NCBI RefSeq assembly: GCF_009866805.1
Contig: NZ_SIZW01000038.1
Span: forward strand, 62,001-126,000
Reading direction: 5' to 3'
From: Schauerella aestuarii
Lineage (GTDB): Bacteria; Pseudomonadota; Gammaproteobacteria; Burkholderiales; Burkholderiaceae_B
Length of the DNA stretch: 64,000 nt
The notes under the pieces were generated by a model. It did not search any database. It saw nothing but the letters and a program-made list of their open reading frames with translations, and was not told where the DNA came from. Shown one piece after another: positions 16,832 through 25,271 of the stretch (position 1 is its first letter; every line of letters begins with the position of its first letter). The position numbers and the translations under genes were made by a program.

Positions 16832-17956
16832 TTACCGCACCGTTTCCCACTTGCCGTACTTGGCGATTTCCTTGTCGTCGAAGCCAAAGCCCAACCCTGG
16901 CGTTTGATGCAGGATCACGCGGCCATCCTTGTGATCCATCTGACGGTCGATCAAGCGGCGGAAGTTGAGTACTTGGTCATCCCAGAAGAATTCGACGTAG
17001 CGTGCGTTGGGCGTTGCGGCCACAAGCGGGGCATGAAGATCGTGAAACCAGTGCGGGCATACGACCACGCCATAGGACGCGGCAGTGGCGGCGATGCGCT
17101 TCCACTCGGTAATGCCACCGCATACGGCAGCATCCGTTTGCAGAATGCCGGCGGCACCCTTGTCCAGCAGTTCTTTGTGATACCAGCGGCCGTAGCCGAT
17201 TTCGGCCGTAGCGATCGGCACGCGTGTGGCGCGCGCCAGCTTGGCGTGGCTATCGATATCGTCGGGGCTGAACGGCTCTTCGATGAAGTACGGATCGTAT
17301 TGCTCGAAGCGGCGCACGTAGGTCATCGCCTCGGTGATGTCGCCCCAGGCGTTGTTGCAGTCCATCATCACTTCCACATCCGGGCCCACGGCTTCGCGCA
17401 CGGCTTTCAAACGGGCTTCTTCTTCGCGGGGCGACAGGCGGCCCGTTTTCAGCTTGACGGCCTTGAAGCCCTTGGCCGCGTAGCCCGCCATTTCCTCACC
17501 CAGATGCTGCGGCGTTTTGCCGTCCAGGTAGTAACCGCCGCTGGCGTAGGCCGGCACGCTTTCAAGTTCGACGGCACCCAGATAGCGGTGCAGGGGCAGC
17601 TTTTGCGTTTTGGCGTTGAGATCCCAGATGGCCGTATCCAGCGCGCTGAGAGCGCGCATCACCGTGCCCTGGCGCCCTTGCAGCAGCGCCTCCTGGTACA
17701 TATCGCGCCACAAGCCTTCGACCGCATGCGAGTCGCGACCGATCAACACACGTGCCAGCAGATCTTTCACGGCTGCCGTGAAGATGCTGCCGCCGGCACT
17801 GCCGACGTAGCAGAAGCCGATACCCTCGACGCCATCGGTCGACCGCACCTTGACCAGACCGTAATGGCGCACGCTCACCGAGCGATTTGAAAAAGAAGTG
17901 ACGCGATCCAGCGGCACCAGCGCCGCGCACACATCGATGGATTCAATCGTAGGCAT
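16832..17956 (-). CDS. Mandelate racemase / muconate lactonizing enzyme family protein (enolase superfamily)
   Basis: A 374-residue enzyme with the N-terminal capping domain (about 1-130) and a TIM-barrel. The catalytic set is complete by eye: KxK (Lys168 and Lys170, in FKAVKLKTG), metal ligands Asp199 (MMDCNN), Glu226 (FIEEPF) and Glu252 (ATAEIG), then Asp274 (QTDAAVCGG) and His302/305/308 (CPHWFHDLH). Enzymes of this group abstract a proton alpha to a carboxylate, as racemases or sugar-acid dehydratases. The substrate is unknown. It is divergent from the LysR gene at 18144, which probably regulates it, and lies near hydantoinase and MHS genes, so a racemised or dehydrated organic acid is a reasonable guess. 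Confidence 0.93.
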   Translation of the reverse strand: MPTIESIDVCAALVPLDRVTSFSNRSVSVRHYGLVKVRSTDGVEGIGFCYVGSAGGSIFTAAVKDLLARVLIGRDSHAVEGLWRDMYQEALLQGRQGTVMRALSALDTAIWDLNAKTQKLPLHRYLGAVELESVPAYASGGYYLDGKTPQHLGEEMAGYAAKGFKAVKLKTGRLSPREEEARLKAVREAVGPDVEVMMDCNNAWGDITEAMTYVRRFEQYDPYFIEEPFSPDDIDSHAKLARATRVPIATAEIGYGRWYHKELLDKGAAGILQTDAAVCGGITEWKRIAATAASYGVVVCPHWFHDLHAPLVAATPNARYVEFFWDDQVLNFRRLIDRQMDHKDGRVILHQTPGLGFGFDDKEIAKYGKWETVR

Positions 17957-17999
17957 ACCAGAAGTCCTTTTATCTGAAGATGTTCGGGGTCGTCGTGGC

Positions 18000-18018
18000 G
18001 GCAGGGTGACGCCCTGCC
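18000..18018. promoter_or_regulatory. Inverted repeat between enolase-superfamily gene and LysR
   Basis: GGCAGGG (18000-18006) and CCCTGCC (18012-18018) form a perfect 7-bp dyad around 5 bp, inside the 187-bp gap between the divergent genes starting at 17956 (minus) and 18144 (plus). It could be a LysR-type binding site or an RNA hairpin in the leader of the minus-strand gene. No T tract follows, so it is not a simple terminator. Confidence 0.35.
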
Positions 18019-18143
18019 CACAACGATCGATGACGCATTCTGGGGGGCTGCAAACATCGCATCAACCACCGTCTGGCACTTTAAAAAGACGGAAAAAGCG
18101 TTTTCTTGTAGAGTGACCTGCTCGAACAGACGACGAGCGCCGG

Positions 18144-19025
18144 ATGGATACCCAGTTTCTTCAAACGTTTATCGTGGTGGTGGATACGGGGTCGATCGCC
18201 GAAGCCGCGCGGCGGCTGGGCATCACGCCGTCATCCGTCACGCAACGGGTGCGTGCGCTCGAAGCGGACGTGGGCAATCGCTTGATCGAACGGGCGGGCC
18301 GCACCGTTAAGCCCACCTTGGCAGGCCTGCGCATCGTCGAGCGTGCTCACACGGTATTGCGGCACGTGGCCGACCTCCGCTCCGAAGCCTCCGATACCGC
18401 GCTACCGGCAGGCCCGCTGCGATTGGGCGCGACCCCCAGCGCGCTGACCGGCATCGTGCCCACCGTACTCAAACGCTGGGTAACGCAGCATCCACACATC
18501 AATATCTTTATCGAGCCCGGCACCACCACCACGCTGTATGCCAAAGTGCTGGGCGGGGACCTCGATGCGGCGATCCTGGTGCATCCACGTTTCGAATTGC
18601 CCAAGACCTGCGTGTGGCAAAGCTTGCGTAACGAGCCGCTAGTGCTCGTTACCCCCGCCGCAATGAAAGGCCGTGATCCGCTCGCCATCGCCCGGCGCGA
18701 GCCGTTCATTCAATACGATCGGGGCGTGATCGCCGGCAAGATGGCCGACGAGTACCTGCGTGCCCAGGGCATTCGACCGAACGTGCGGTTCGAGCTCGAT
18801 GGCATCGAATCGATTGCCAAGCTGGTGGCCGAAGGACTGGGCGTATCGGTGCTGCCCGACTGGCCGGTGCTCGGCCCCGCGAACACGGCCCTCAAACGGT
18901 GGCCGCTGCCGGCGCCCTGCCCCTCGCGCGAAGTGGGTGCGATCTGGCTGCGCGCCAGCGTACGCTCGCCGCTGGCGCGCGCGTTTGCGGATATGGCGCG
19001 CGCGACCTTGCCGCAAACGCGTTGA
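18144..19025 (+). CDS. LysR-family transcriptional regulator
   Basis: A 293-residue LysR protein. The helix-turn-helix is at about residues 4-62 (FIVVVDTGSIAEAARRLGIT, SSVTQRVRALEADVGNRLIE), followed by a typical substrate-binding-like domain (LRLGATPSALTGIVPTVLK; AEGLGVSVLPDWPVL). The ATG at 18144 gives MDTQFLQTFIVV, the expected N-terminus. It is divergent from the mandelate-racemase-like gene (17956) and probably controls it. It is convergent with the second IclR gene (19106), with 80 bp between. Confidence 0.92.
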   Translation: MDTQFLQTFIVVVDTGSIAEAARRLGITPSSVTQRVRALEADVGNRLIERAGRTVKPTLAGLRIVERAHTVLRHVADLRSEASDTALPAGPLRLGATPSALTGIVPTVLKRWVTQHPHINIFIEPGTTTTLYAKVLGGDLDAAILVHPRFELPKTCVWQSLRNEPLVLVTPAAMKGRDPLAIARREPFIQYDRGVIAGKMADEYLRAQGIRPNVRFELDGIESIAKLVAEGLGVSVLPDWPVLGPANTALKRWPLPAPCPSREVGAIWLRASVRSPLARAFADMARATLPQTR

Positions 19026-19105
19026 TGCCGGCGGGTTGATCTCGACGTATCGACGCCGATGTGTGCGCGTCAGTCAGCACCAACATGAACGCGGCCACCC
19101 ACATC

Positions 19106-19915
19106 TTAGAACAGCGCGCTATCGGTCGTGCGCAGTGCAGCTTCCAACTGCCGCGCCGCCGTTTTCAATGCCGGCGCCAGATCGTCGTGCAGTGTTTGCC
19201 GATCGGGAAAGGCACCCACGCCGCTGCAATTGAGCGCCATCGTGACGGGCGGATCACCCAACGCAATGGGCACGCTGATCGCAAACGTGTCGCGCTGATA
19301 CTCGCCGGCGGCAAAACAATAACCGTGCGCATCGAGATCGTCGAAGGCACGCTCGATCCTGGCCACGATCTGCGGGCCGTGTTCACCGCTTTTTTTCCAG
19401 ATACCGAACAGCAAGCGCTGGCGCAGTTCGGCCGGCTGCGACCACACATAAGCGCGTCCGATCGAGCTGAGCGCCATCGGCACGGCGCGGCCCACGCCCA
19501 GCCGCAAGGTCTCGTGCTTGCGGCTCTTGCAGTATTGGATATAGATCATGTCGAGCTGATCGGGCACGGCCAGGCCGACCAGCATGTCGTAGCGGTCCGC
19601 CAGAGCCTGCATGATGGGCCTGGCGATGCCGGGCACCGGGCTATTGGAGAGGTATCGTTGACCAAGCCGCAGGCCGCGAACGCCGATCTGCACCCGCACA
19701 CCGTCTTGTGCGCGGTCCAGATAGCCCAATGACACGAGCGTTGCCGCCAGCCGCGACACCGAGGCTTTGGAGTAACCCGTGCGACGCACGAGCTCGGCAT
19801 GCGTCAGCGGTTTCGGGCTGCCGCTGAACACCTTCAATACTTTCAGCGCGCGCTCCAGTGTGTGGGTCGCCGGGGCAGCGTCGGTGTCGCGACGATCGGA
19901 ATCGAGACTAGCCAT
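19106..19915 (-). CDS. IclR-family transcriptional regulator (second of a pair)
   Basis: The frame runs to 20332, but the ATG at 19915 gives MASLDSDRRDTDAAPATHTL, a 269-residue IclR protein. Its wHTH domain starts at LERALKVLKVFSGSPKPLTH and its recognition helix is near GYSKASVSRLAATL. The GAF-like effector domain includes GVGRAVPMALSSIGRA and GYCFAAGEYQRDT. The gene overlaps the end of the upstream IclR gene by 8 bp (19908-19915), so the two are translated from one transcript. Both are divergent from the operon starting at 21394 and probably regulate it, perhaps as a heteromer or with different effectors. Confidence 0.9.
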   Translation of the reverse strand: MASLDSDRRDTDAAPATHTLERALKVLKVFSGSPKPLTHAELVRRTGYSKASVSRLAATLVSLGYLDRAQDGVRVQIGVRGLRLGQRYLSNSPVPGIARPIMQALADRYDMLVGLAVPDQLDMIYIQYCKSRKHETLRLGVGRAVPMALSSIGRAYVWSQPAELRQRLLFGIWKKSGEHGPQIVARIERAFDDLDAHGYCFAAGEYQRDTFAISVPIALGDPPVTMALNCSGVGAFPDRQTLHDDLAPALKTAARQLEAALRTTDSALF

Positions 19916-20777
19916 GCAGTGCTTCCGCCTGCTGCAGGTGCCGACCAATGGCGAGCAGGCGCGGCGCCACCTTCTGCTCGACGCGGGCCCGCGTGAGCGT
20001 GCCGGCCAGCCCGGCTGCGATGAGTACCATCGGCATGCGGTCGCGCATGACGAGGGGCGCGGCGACCACGGTGATGTCGGACCCCCAGTCGCCTGTGGAC
20101 ACGCAGTATCCCTTGCCCGCGATCTCTTCCTGCGCCGCCGCGATCTTCTGCCGCACGCCCATCCAGGCGTCGCGCTTGTGGTGCGCGCGCATGCTGTTGA
20201 GCAAGTAGCTGCGTTCGCTTTGATGCACGCACGCGAGCAGCGCCCAACCCACGGGCGACGCGGCCATCGGCATGTGCTCGCCCACGCCCAGCCCCACCGT
20301 TGCCGCGCTCGCTGCGCTATGGCAATTTTCAAACAGGATCATGTCGAGCCCGTCACGGCCGGCCAACGCCACAAACACGCGCTGATCATCGGCAAGCGCT
20401 TGCATGGGCGGACGCGCTTGCGCCACGACATCCGTATCCACGATCGCGGCAAAGCCCAGGCTCAAGACGGATACGGCCAGGCGATACCGGCGCCGCTGTG
20501 GGCAATAGGTGAGATATCCCAACGCGGTGAGGGTTTGCGAGAGTCGCGATACGGTTGCGGTCGGCAGCTGGGTGCGCGCCGCGATGTCTTGATTGGCAAG
20601 CCATTCGGCATCGCCGAGAAACGCATCCAGCACCGCGAATCCGCGTTCCACCGGCTTGATGGGCGGGCGATGCGCGTCGGGATTGCGCGAGGTTGCAGCC
20701 TCAGCGGCAACGGGCGCACGCAGAACGATGCGAACATCCTTTACCCGGTGGACCGCTTTACGTGCCGATGTGCTCAC
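19908..20777 (-). CDS. IclR-family transcriptional regulator (first of a pair)
   Basis: A 289-residue IclR protein. After an N-terminal extension of about 40 residues comes the wHTH (VERGFAVLDAFLGDAEWLAN; TQLPTATVSRLSQTL) and then the effector domain (LGVGEHMPMAASPVGWALLA; GKGYCVSTGDWGSDITVVAA). The two IclR proteins share general architecture but differ clearly in sequence, so this is not a recent duplication. The gene begins a two-gene operon whose second member overlaps by 8 bp. Two copies of a 16-bp IclR-like site lie in the long upstream gap, one 88 bp upstream of this start and one next to the promoter of the divergent catabolic operon. Confidence 0.9.
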   Translation of the reverse strand: MSTSARKAVHRVKDVRIVLRAPVAAEAATSRNPDAHRPPIKPVERGFAVLDAFLGDAEWLANQDIAARTQLPTATVSRLSQTLTALGYLTYCPQRRRYRLAVSVLSLGFAAIVDTDVVAQARPPMQALADDQRVFVALAGRDGLDMILFENCHSAASAATVGLGVGEHMPMAASPVGWALLACVHQSERSYLLNSMRAHHKRDAWMGVRQKIAAAQEEIAGKGYCVSTGDWGSDITVVAAPLVMRDRMPMVLIAAGLAGTLTRARVEQKVAPRLLAIGRHLQQAEALHG

Positions 20778-20864
20778 TGTATGCCTCGTGGCTTTGCCGG
20801 AAAGGAACCGCCGAGGCGACCATGCCGCACCCGATCGATGCCGGTCAACCCGCGTCTATCTTAT

Positions 20865-20880
20865 GTTCCGTACAGTGAAA
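20865..20880 (+). promoter_or_regulatory. IclR-type operator, copy 1
   Basis: GTTCCGTACAGTGAAA matches copy 2 (21082-21097, opposite strand) at 14 of 16 positions, the differences being the two central bases after GTTCCGTAC. The TTCCGTA...GAA pattern resembles known IclR-family dyads. The site is 88 bp upstream of the first IclR gene, suggesting autoregulation. Confidence 0.55.
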
Positions 20881-21081
20881 GACCCAGCGCTCTTTTCAAT
20901 CGACGAAACGCAATGTGCAGCACCTGACGCCATGTGTTGCATCGCACATATCCTTGATATCGCCTGCCGCGCAGGCCGCTATCACGTGGCTGGACACCCG
21001 CATCACTGCCATTTTTTTGCATTGCAACCCAAATTCTCGACGCGCGATTTGCACGCCGTCAGAATGAAAATGGCTTTTCCT

Positions 21082-21097
21082 TTTCAAAGTACGGAAC
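21082..21097 (-). promoter_or_regulatory. IclR-type operator, copy 2
   Basis: On the minus strand this reads GTTCCGTACTTTGAAA, the inverted partner of copy 1 about 200 bp away. It ends 16 bp before the -35 element of the putative operon promoter (21114), a position suited to activation or repression of the SDR-lyase-ABC operon. Two separated, inverted copies would also permit DNA looping. This role is inferred. Confidence 0.55.
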
Positions 21098-21113
21098 TGA
21101 GCAGATCGCAGGC

Positions 21114-21142
21114 TTGACACCCTTTTACTGCTTTCCGACTAT
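21114..21142 (+). promoter_or_regulatory. Sigma-70-like promoter for the catabolic operon
   Basis: TTGACA (21114-21119) matches the -35 consensus and is followed after 17 bp by GACTAT (21137-21142) as a -10. It reads toward the operon beginning at 21394 and lies just downstream of an IclR-type site. The -10 match is only moderate. Confidence 0.45.
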
Positions 21143-21393
21143 ACGCACATCGCCTGCCGCGCGGCACGCGCAATCGACAAAATCGGTTGCGAGTGCCTCG
21201 TACCAGGCAGACCAAAAATCATAACGATACGAGACCAGCGGGTAGGTTCACTACCGCGCTACCCGCCGCAGCACCCCGTGTGCGAGTTCGACCGCGCATC
21301 CGCGAGCGCCATCTTCTGGCCTGGGCGGACAACTGCGCGCCTGAGTCGCGCCAATGCGATGCATTCTGCGTTGCATGACGAACCGGAAACGTG

Positions 21394-22314
21394 ATGAGTA
21401 CCGAAAAATTGCTTGAAGGTAAAACCGTGGTGGTGACGGGTGCCGGTGGCGGCATCGGACGCGAAATTGCATTGATGATGGCCAAGGCTGGCGCCAATGT
21501 TGTGGTGAACGATATCGGTGCGTCGTTGAGCGGCGAAGGCCATAATACAGGCCCGGCCCAAGCCGTGGTCGAAACCATCAAGGCCGCGGGTGGACGCGCG
21601 GTGGCCAGCACGGATAGCGTGGCCGACGCACAAAGCGCCCGCGATATCGTGGCGCTTGCGGTGGAAGCCTTTGGCCGCATCGATGCGGTGGTAAACAACG
21701 CAGGCATCTTGCGCGACGTGCTGTTTCACAAGATGACCGAAGACGATTGGGATGCCGTACTCAAGGTGCATTTGTATGGCGCCTACTACATGAGCCGCGC
21801 CGCCGCACCTCACTTTCGCGAGCAGGCATCCGGCAGCCTGGTGCATATGACGTCGACGTCCGGCCTGATCGGCAACCTGGGGCAAGCCAACTACTCCGCA
21901 GCCAAGCTGGGCCTCACCGCCCTCTCCAAATCGATTGCCTTGGACCTGCAGAAATTCAACGTGCGTTCGAACTGCATCGCCCCCTTCGCCTGGAGCCGCA
22001 TGATCGATTCGATTCCGGTGAAGACGCCCGAACAGCAGGCGCGGGTCGACAAGATCAAGCAGATGACGCCGGACAAGATTGCGCCCCTGGCCGTGTATCT
22101 GGCAAGCGACGCGGCAGCCGACGTGAACGCGCAGGTGTTTGCAGTGCGCAACAACGAGATTTTCCTGATGAGCCAGCCGCGCCCCCTGCGCGCCATCCAT
22201 CGCTCCGAGGGCTGGACGCCGCAGAGCGTGGCCGAACACGCCATGCCTGCGCTGAAGGCGAGTTTCGTGCCGCTCGACCGATCGGCCGATGTATTCCCCT
22301 GGGACCCGGTGTAA
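21394..22314 (+). CDS. SDR-family dehydrogenase resembling MFE-2-type (R)-3-hydroxyacyl-CoA dehydrogenase
   Basis: A 306-residue protein. ATG 21394 is preferred over GTG 21391 because it leaves better spacing to GGAAAC. It has TGAGGGIG (residues 15-22), NNAG (about 101-104), catalytic Ser154, Tyr167 and Lys171 (in NYSAAK). The stretches VVNNAGILRDVLFHKMTEDD and AYYMSRAAAPHFREQ resemble the dehydrogenase of peroxisomal multifunctional enzyme type 2. It probably oxidises a 3-hydroxyacyl-CoA with NAD. The C-terminal 60 residues extend past the core fold. It opens an operon with a lyase-like protein, an ABC importer, a CoA ligase and a MaoC hydratase. Confidence 0.88.
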   Translation: MSTEKLLEGKTVVVTGAGGGIGREIALMMAKAGANVVVNDIGASLSGEGHNTGPAQAVVETIKAAGGRAVASTDSVADAQSARDIVALAVEAFGRIDAVVNNAGILRDVLFHKMTEDDWDAVLKVHLYGAYYMSRAAAPHFREQASGSLVHMTSTSGLIGNLGQANYSAAKLGLTALSKSIALDLQKFNVRSNCIAPFAWSRMIDSIPVKTPEQQARVDKIKQMTPDKIAPLAVYLASDAAADVNAQVFAVRNNEIFLMSQPRPLRAIHRSEGWTPQSVAEHAMPALKASFVPLDRSADVFPWDPV

Positions 22315-22320
22315 AGGACC

Positions 22321-23106
22321 ATGACGATGACCCGCCAACCCAACGAGATTCGTTCCGATATTGCCTACAGCCGGCCCGACCGCATCGTTATCCGTGGCAA
22401 GGACCTCGCGCAAGACATTCTCGGCCAGATGAACCTTGGCGATTTCGCCTACTTTCAATTGACGGGCAAGACCGCGACGCCGGCGCAATCGCGGGTATTC
22501 AATGCGGTGCTGATCACACTCGTCGAGCATGGCATGACCCCCAGCGCAATTGCCGCACGCCTGACGTATGCGGGCGCACCCGAGTCGTTGCAAGCCGCAG
22601 TGGCGGCAGGCCTGTGCGGCCTGGGCACCGTCTTCGTCGGCACGACGGAAGGCTCGGCGCGGATGCTGTACGAGGCTTTCGAGCAGGCGGGCGACAACCC
22701 TGATCTCGATCGACTCGCCGCCAATACCGTCGCCGACTACCGCGCCCGCAAGCAGATCATTCCCGGCATCGGGCACCCCATTCACAAGCCCATCGATCCG
22801 CGCACGCCGCGGCTTTTCAAGATCGCTGAAGACAACGGCATGAGCGGCAAGCACATCGCACTCATGCAGCGCATCGGCGCAGAAGCCGAGCGTGCGTCCG
22901 GCAAGGTATTGCCGATCAACGCCACCGGCGCGCTCGGTGCCATCTGCTGCGAGTTCGGCTTTCCCTGGAAGATCGTGCGCGGGTTTGGCGTGATGGCGCG
23001 AGCCATCGGACTGGTGGGGCACATCATGGAAGAGTCCGAACGGCCGATGGCGCTCGATATCTGGCATGACGTGGAAGCCCGCGCAACGGCCCACATCCGC
23101 GACTGA
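22321..23106 (+). CDS. Citrate-synthase-fold protein, citryl-CoA-lyase-like
   Basis: A 261-residue member of the citrate synthase superfamily, of the short citryl-CoA lyase type. By eye, EHGMTPS (His70) and GIGHPIHKPIDPR (His152, Asp159, Arg161) match the substrate-binding and third catalytic positions. The place of the central catalytic His reads FVG (Val106), and that of the catalytic Asp reads NATG (Thr202), so normal citrate-synthase chemistry may be altered. The family carries out reversible C-C bond formation or cleavage of 3-hydroxy-3-carboxyacyl-CoA. It starts 6 bp after the SDR stop, with AAAGGACC as ribosome site. A role as lyase on a CoA-bound tricarboxylic or branched acid is a hypothesis. 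Confidence 0.8.
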   Translation: MTMTRQPNEIRSDIAYSRPDRIVIRGKDLAQDILGQMNLGDFAYFQLTGKTATPAQSRVFNAVLITLVEHGMTPSAIAARLTYAGAPESLQAAVAAGLCGLGTVFVGTTEGSARMLYEAFEQAGDNPDLDRLAANTVADYRARKQIIPGIGHPIHKPIDPRTPRLFKIAEDNGMSGKHIALMQRIGAEAERASGKVLPINATGALGAICCEFGFPWKIVRGFGVMARAIGLVGHIMEESERPMALDIWHDVEARATAHIRD

Positions 23107-23225
23107 CCCTTGCGCCGGGCGAGCACAGGATCCCATAACAATACCGTCGGCATCGTGCCGTACGGATCGGCAGCCACGCGGCCAGGTCACCTCCGGCCCG
23201 CGTCTGAAGGAAGAGGAGACAAACG

Positions 23226-24356
23226 ATGTCACGGATCACCAAGGTCATTGGCGCGACCGCGCTCGCGTTGGCGTGCGCTACCGGCTCTGCGGCACGCGCC
23301 GCCGATGTCACGATCGGCGCCCTGTTTCCGCTCAGCGGGCTGAACGCCTCGTACGGCGATATTTTCGGCTCGGGCGCCAATCTCGCAGCCGAGCATATCA
23401 ACGCCGACAACATGCTCGACGGCAAGCTCTCGATCCAGTACGAGGATAGCCAGGCGTTGCCGCAGCAGGGTCTGATCGGCATGAACAAGCTCGTCAATGT
23501 GCAGAAAGTGCCGTACGTACTGTCGGCCTTCACCGGCGTCTCGAAAGCGATATCGGCCATCGGCGCGCGCACCAAAACGGTTGCCGTGAACGGCGGCGGC
23601 GTGGGCCCTGATCTGGCGGAACTGGGCCCCTACTTCTGGAATGTGATCACACTGGCCAACTTCGAAGTGCGGGCAGCGTTGCCCTACCTCGTCAACGAAC
23701 GCAAACTCAAGCGATTCGTGTTGGTGTATGTGGACGACCCGTTGGGCCAATCGATCCGCAAGGAAATGGAAAGCGCGTTGCCCGGCGTTGGCGGCGAACT
23801 GCTGGAGGCCATGTCGGTGCCGGCCACGATGCAGCAGTTCAGCGGCATCGCGGCACGTGTGCGCTCGGCCAATCCCGATGTGGTGTACATCGCCTCGTAT
23901 GGGTCGCAGCAGGCGCAGATCATGAAGCAGTTTCGCGACAACGGCATCAACCAGCAGTTCGTGAGCTATAGCGGCGTGGCGACGCCGGAGATCGCGGCCT
24001 TGCCGGCGGCAGTCGGCACGCTCTATACCTCGCAGAAGGTGGACTGGACCTCCGACGATCCGGTCACCAAGCGCTTCGTCGAGAGCTATCGCGCCAAGTA
24101 CAACAAGATGCCGACGGCCTTCATCGCCAACTACTACAACGCGGTGCGCCTCTTTGCACTGCTGGCGCAGCAGTTGAACAAGAAGGGCCAACCCATTACC
24201 GGCGAGAACCTGCTGGCGCAACGCGTGGAAACGAAGACGTTCGATCTGGTGGGCGGCAAGGTGACGTTCAACGAAAACGGCACCGTGCTCGCGCCGATGC
24301 AGATCAACGAAATCGACGGCCAGGGCGGCAAAGTCGTCTTTGCGGAAAGCAAGTAA
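23226..24356 (+). CDS. Branched-chain-amino-acid-type ABC transporter, substrate-binding protein
   Basis: A 376-residue periplasmic binding protein (LivK/Peripla_BP_6 family). The signal peptide covers about residues 1-25 (MSRITKVIGATALALACATG, cleavage near ARA-ADV). The mature protein begins DVTIGALFPLSGLNASYGDI, the classic start of this family, and the second lobe includes YIASYGSQQAQIMKQFRDNG. In catabolic operons such proteins often bind aromatic or carboxylic acids rather than amino acids. It is followed by two permeases and two ATPases in the standard order, preceded by a strong GAAGAGGAGAC ribosome site. Confidence 0.92.
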   Translation: MSRITKVIGATALALACATGSAARAADVTIGALFPLSGLNASYGDIFGSGANLAAEHINADNMLDGKLSIQYEDSQALPQQGLIGMNKLVNVQKVPYVLSAFTGVSKAISAIGARTKTVAVNGGGVGPDLAELGPYFWNVITLANFEVRAALPYLVNERKLKRFVLVYVDDPLGQSIRKEMESALPGVGGELLEAMSVPATMQQFSGIAARVRSANPDVVYIASYGSQQAQIMKQFRDNGINQQFVSYSGVATPEIAALPAAVGTLYTSQKVDWTSDDPVTKRFVESYRAKYNKMPTAFIANYYNAVRLFALLAQQLNKKGQPITGENLLAQRVETKTFDLVGGKVTFNENGTVLAPMQINEIDGQGGKVVFAESK

Positions 24357-24391
24357 CACGGCACCCACCCGGAACATGAGGGGACACGTTC

Positions 24392-25264
24392 ATGCTGCTG
24401 TTACAGCTGTTGATCAATGGGGTACAGGTGGGTGTGCTGTATGCGCTGATCGCGGTGGGGTTCTCGCTGATCTTCGGCTCCACCCGCATCTTTCACTTCG
24501 CACACGGCTCCACCTTCACGCTGGCGGCCTACGCGTTCTACTACGTGTATGCCATCGCACAGTGGCATTGGGCGCTTGCCGTGGTGACGGCCGCCGCCGC
24601 TGCGGTGCTTTTCGGCGTGGCCTTGAATCGCTTTGTGTATGTGCCGATCCAGAAGCACGAGGGGTCGTTCTTCACCGTCTTCGTGGCGTCGTTCGGCGTG
24701 GGCATCGTGGTGCAGAACCTGTGCGGCATGATCTTCGGCCGCAGCTTCGTCTCGGTGGATACGCCGCTTAGCCGAAGCGTAGAGGTGATGTCGGGTGTGT
24801 ACGTCTCGCCGATATCGGGTATCGCCATCGCGATCGCGCTGCTGTTCTTCATCGGCCTGCAACTGTTTCTGATGCGCACGCACACCGGGATGGCGCTGCG
24901 CGCGCTGTCCGAGAATCCGGAACTCGTGCGCGTGTATGGCATGAGCCCGCGCCGGTTGTCGATGACGGTGTTTGCCTTGGGATCGTTCCTGGTGGTGCCG
25001 GCCGCTCTGCTCTCGGCCGCAAGCTCCGGCCTCTATCCGGCCATTGGCCATCACGTGATTCTGATCAGCCTGGCCGCCACCATCGTGGGCGGCGTGGGAA
25101 GCTTGCGCGGCGCCGCCTGCGCTGGACTGCTGCTGGGGCTGGCCGAGAATCTGGCGCTGCTGTATTTCGAGCCGCAATGGAGCGAAGCCATTTCCTTCGT
25201 CGTGCTGTTCCTGTTCATCCTGTTCCGTCCTGCCGGCTTCTTCGGCCGGGCAACGGCATCGTGA
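24392..25264 (+). CDS. Branched-chain-amino-acid-type ABC transporter permease (LivH type)
   Basis: A 290-residue integral membrane protein with about eight helices. It begins MLLLQLLINGVQVGVLYALI, and GVGFSLIFGSTRIFHFAHGS-like text (AVGFSLIFGSTRIFHFAHG) is the LivH signature. The EAA-like coupling loop is LRALSENPELVRVYGMSPRR, which contacts the ATPases. It forms the first half of the transmembrane pore for the solute bound by the upstream protein. It lies 35 bp after that gene and 7 bp before the second permease. Confidence 0.92.
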   Translation: MLLLQLLINGVQVGVLYALIAVGFSLIFGSTRIFHFAHGSTFTLAAYAFYYVYAIAQWHWALAVVTAAAAAVLFGVALNRFVYVPIQKHEGSFFTVFVASFGVGIVVQNLCGMIFGRSFVSVDTPLSRSVEVMSGVYVSPISGIAIAIALLFFIGLQLFLMRTHTGMALRALSENPELVRVYGMSPRRLSMTVFALGSFLVVPAALLSAASSGLYPAIGHHVILISLAATIVGGVGSLRGAACAGLLLGLAENLALLYFEPQWSEAISFVVLFLFILFRPAGFFGRATAS

Positions 25265-25271
25265 GGCCGCC

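Larger units (their letters stand above)
20778..21393. other. Long intergenic regulatory region between IclR pair and catabolic operon
   Basis: This 616-bp gap is unusually long for the neighbourhood and clearly AT-richer near its right half. I see no convincing gene in it. It contains an inverted pair of 16-bp IclR-type sites (20865-20880 and 21082-21097) and a promoter-like element (21114-21142) reading toward the operon at 21394. About 250 bp separate that promoter from the first start codon, so a long 5' untranslated leader is possible. No known riboswitch fold was recognised in it. Confidence 0.5.

Noticed and set aside
16745-17890. 381-residue open frame on the plus strand opposite the enolase-superfamily gene
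   Set aside because: The minus strand has all catalytic motifs of the enolase superfamily; the plus-strand frame has only shadow composition.
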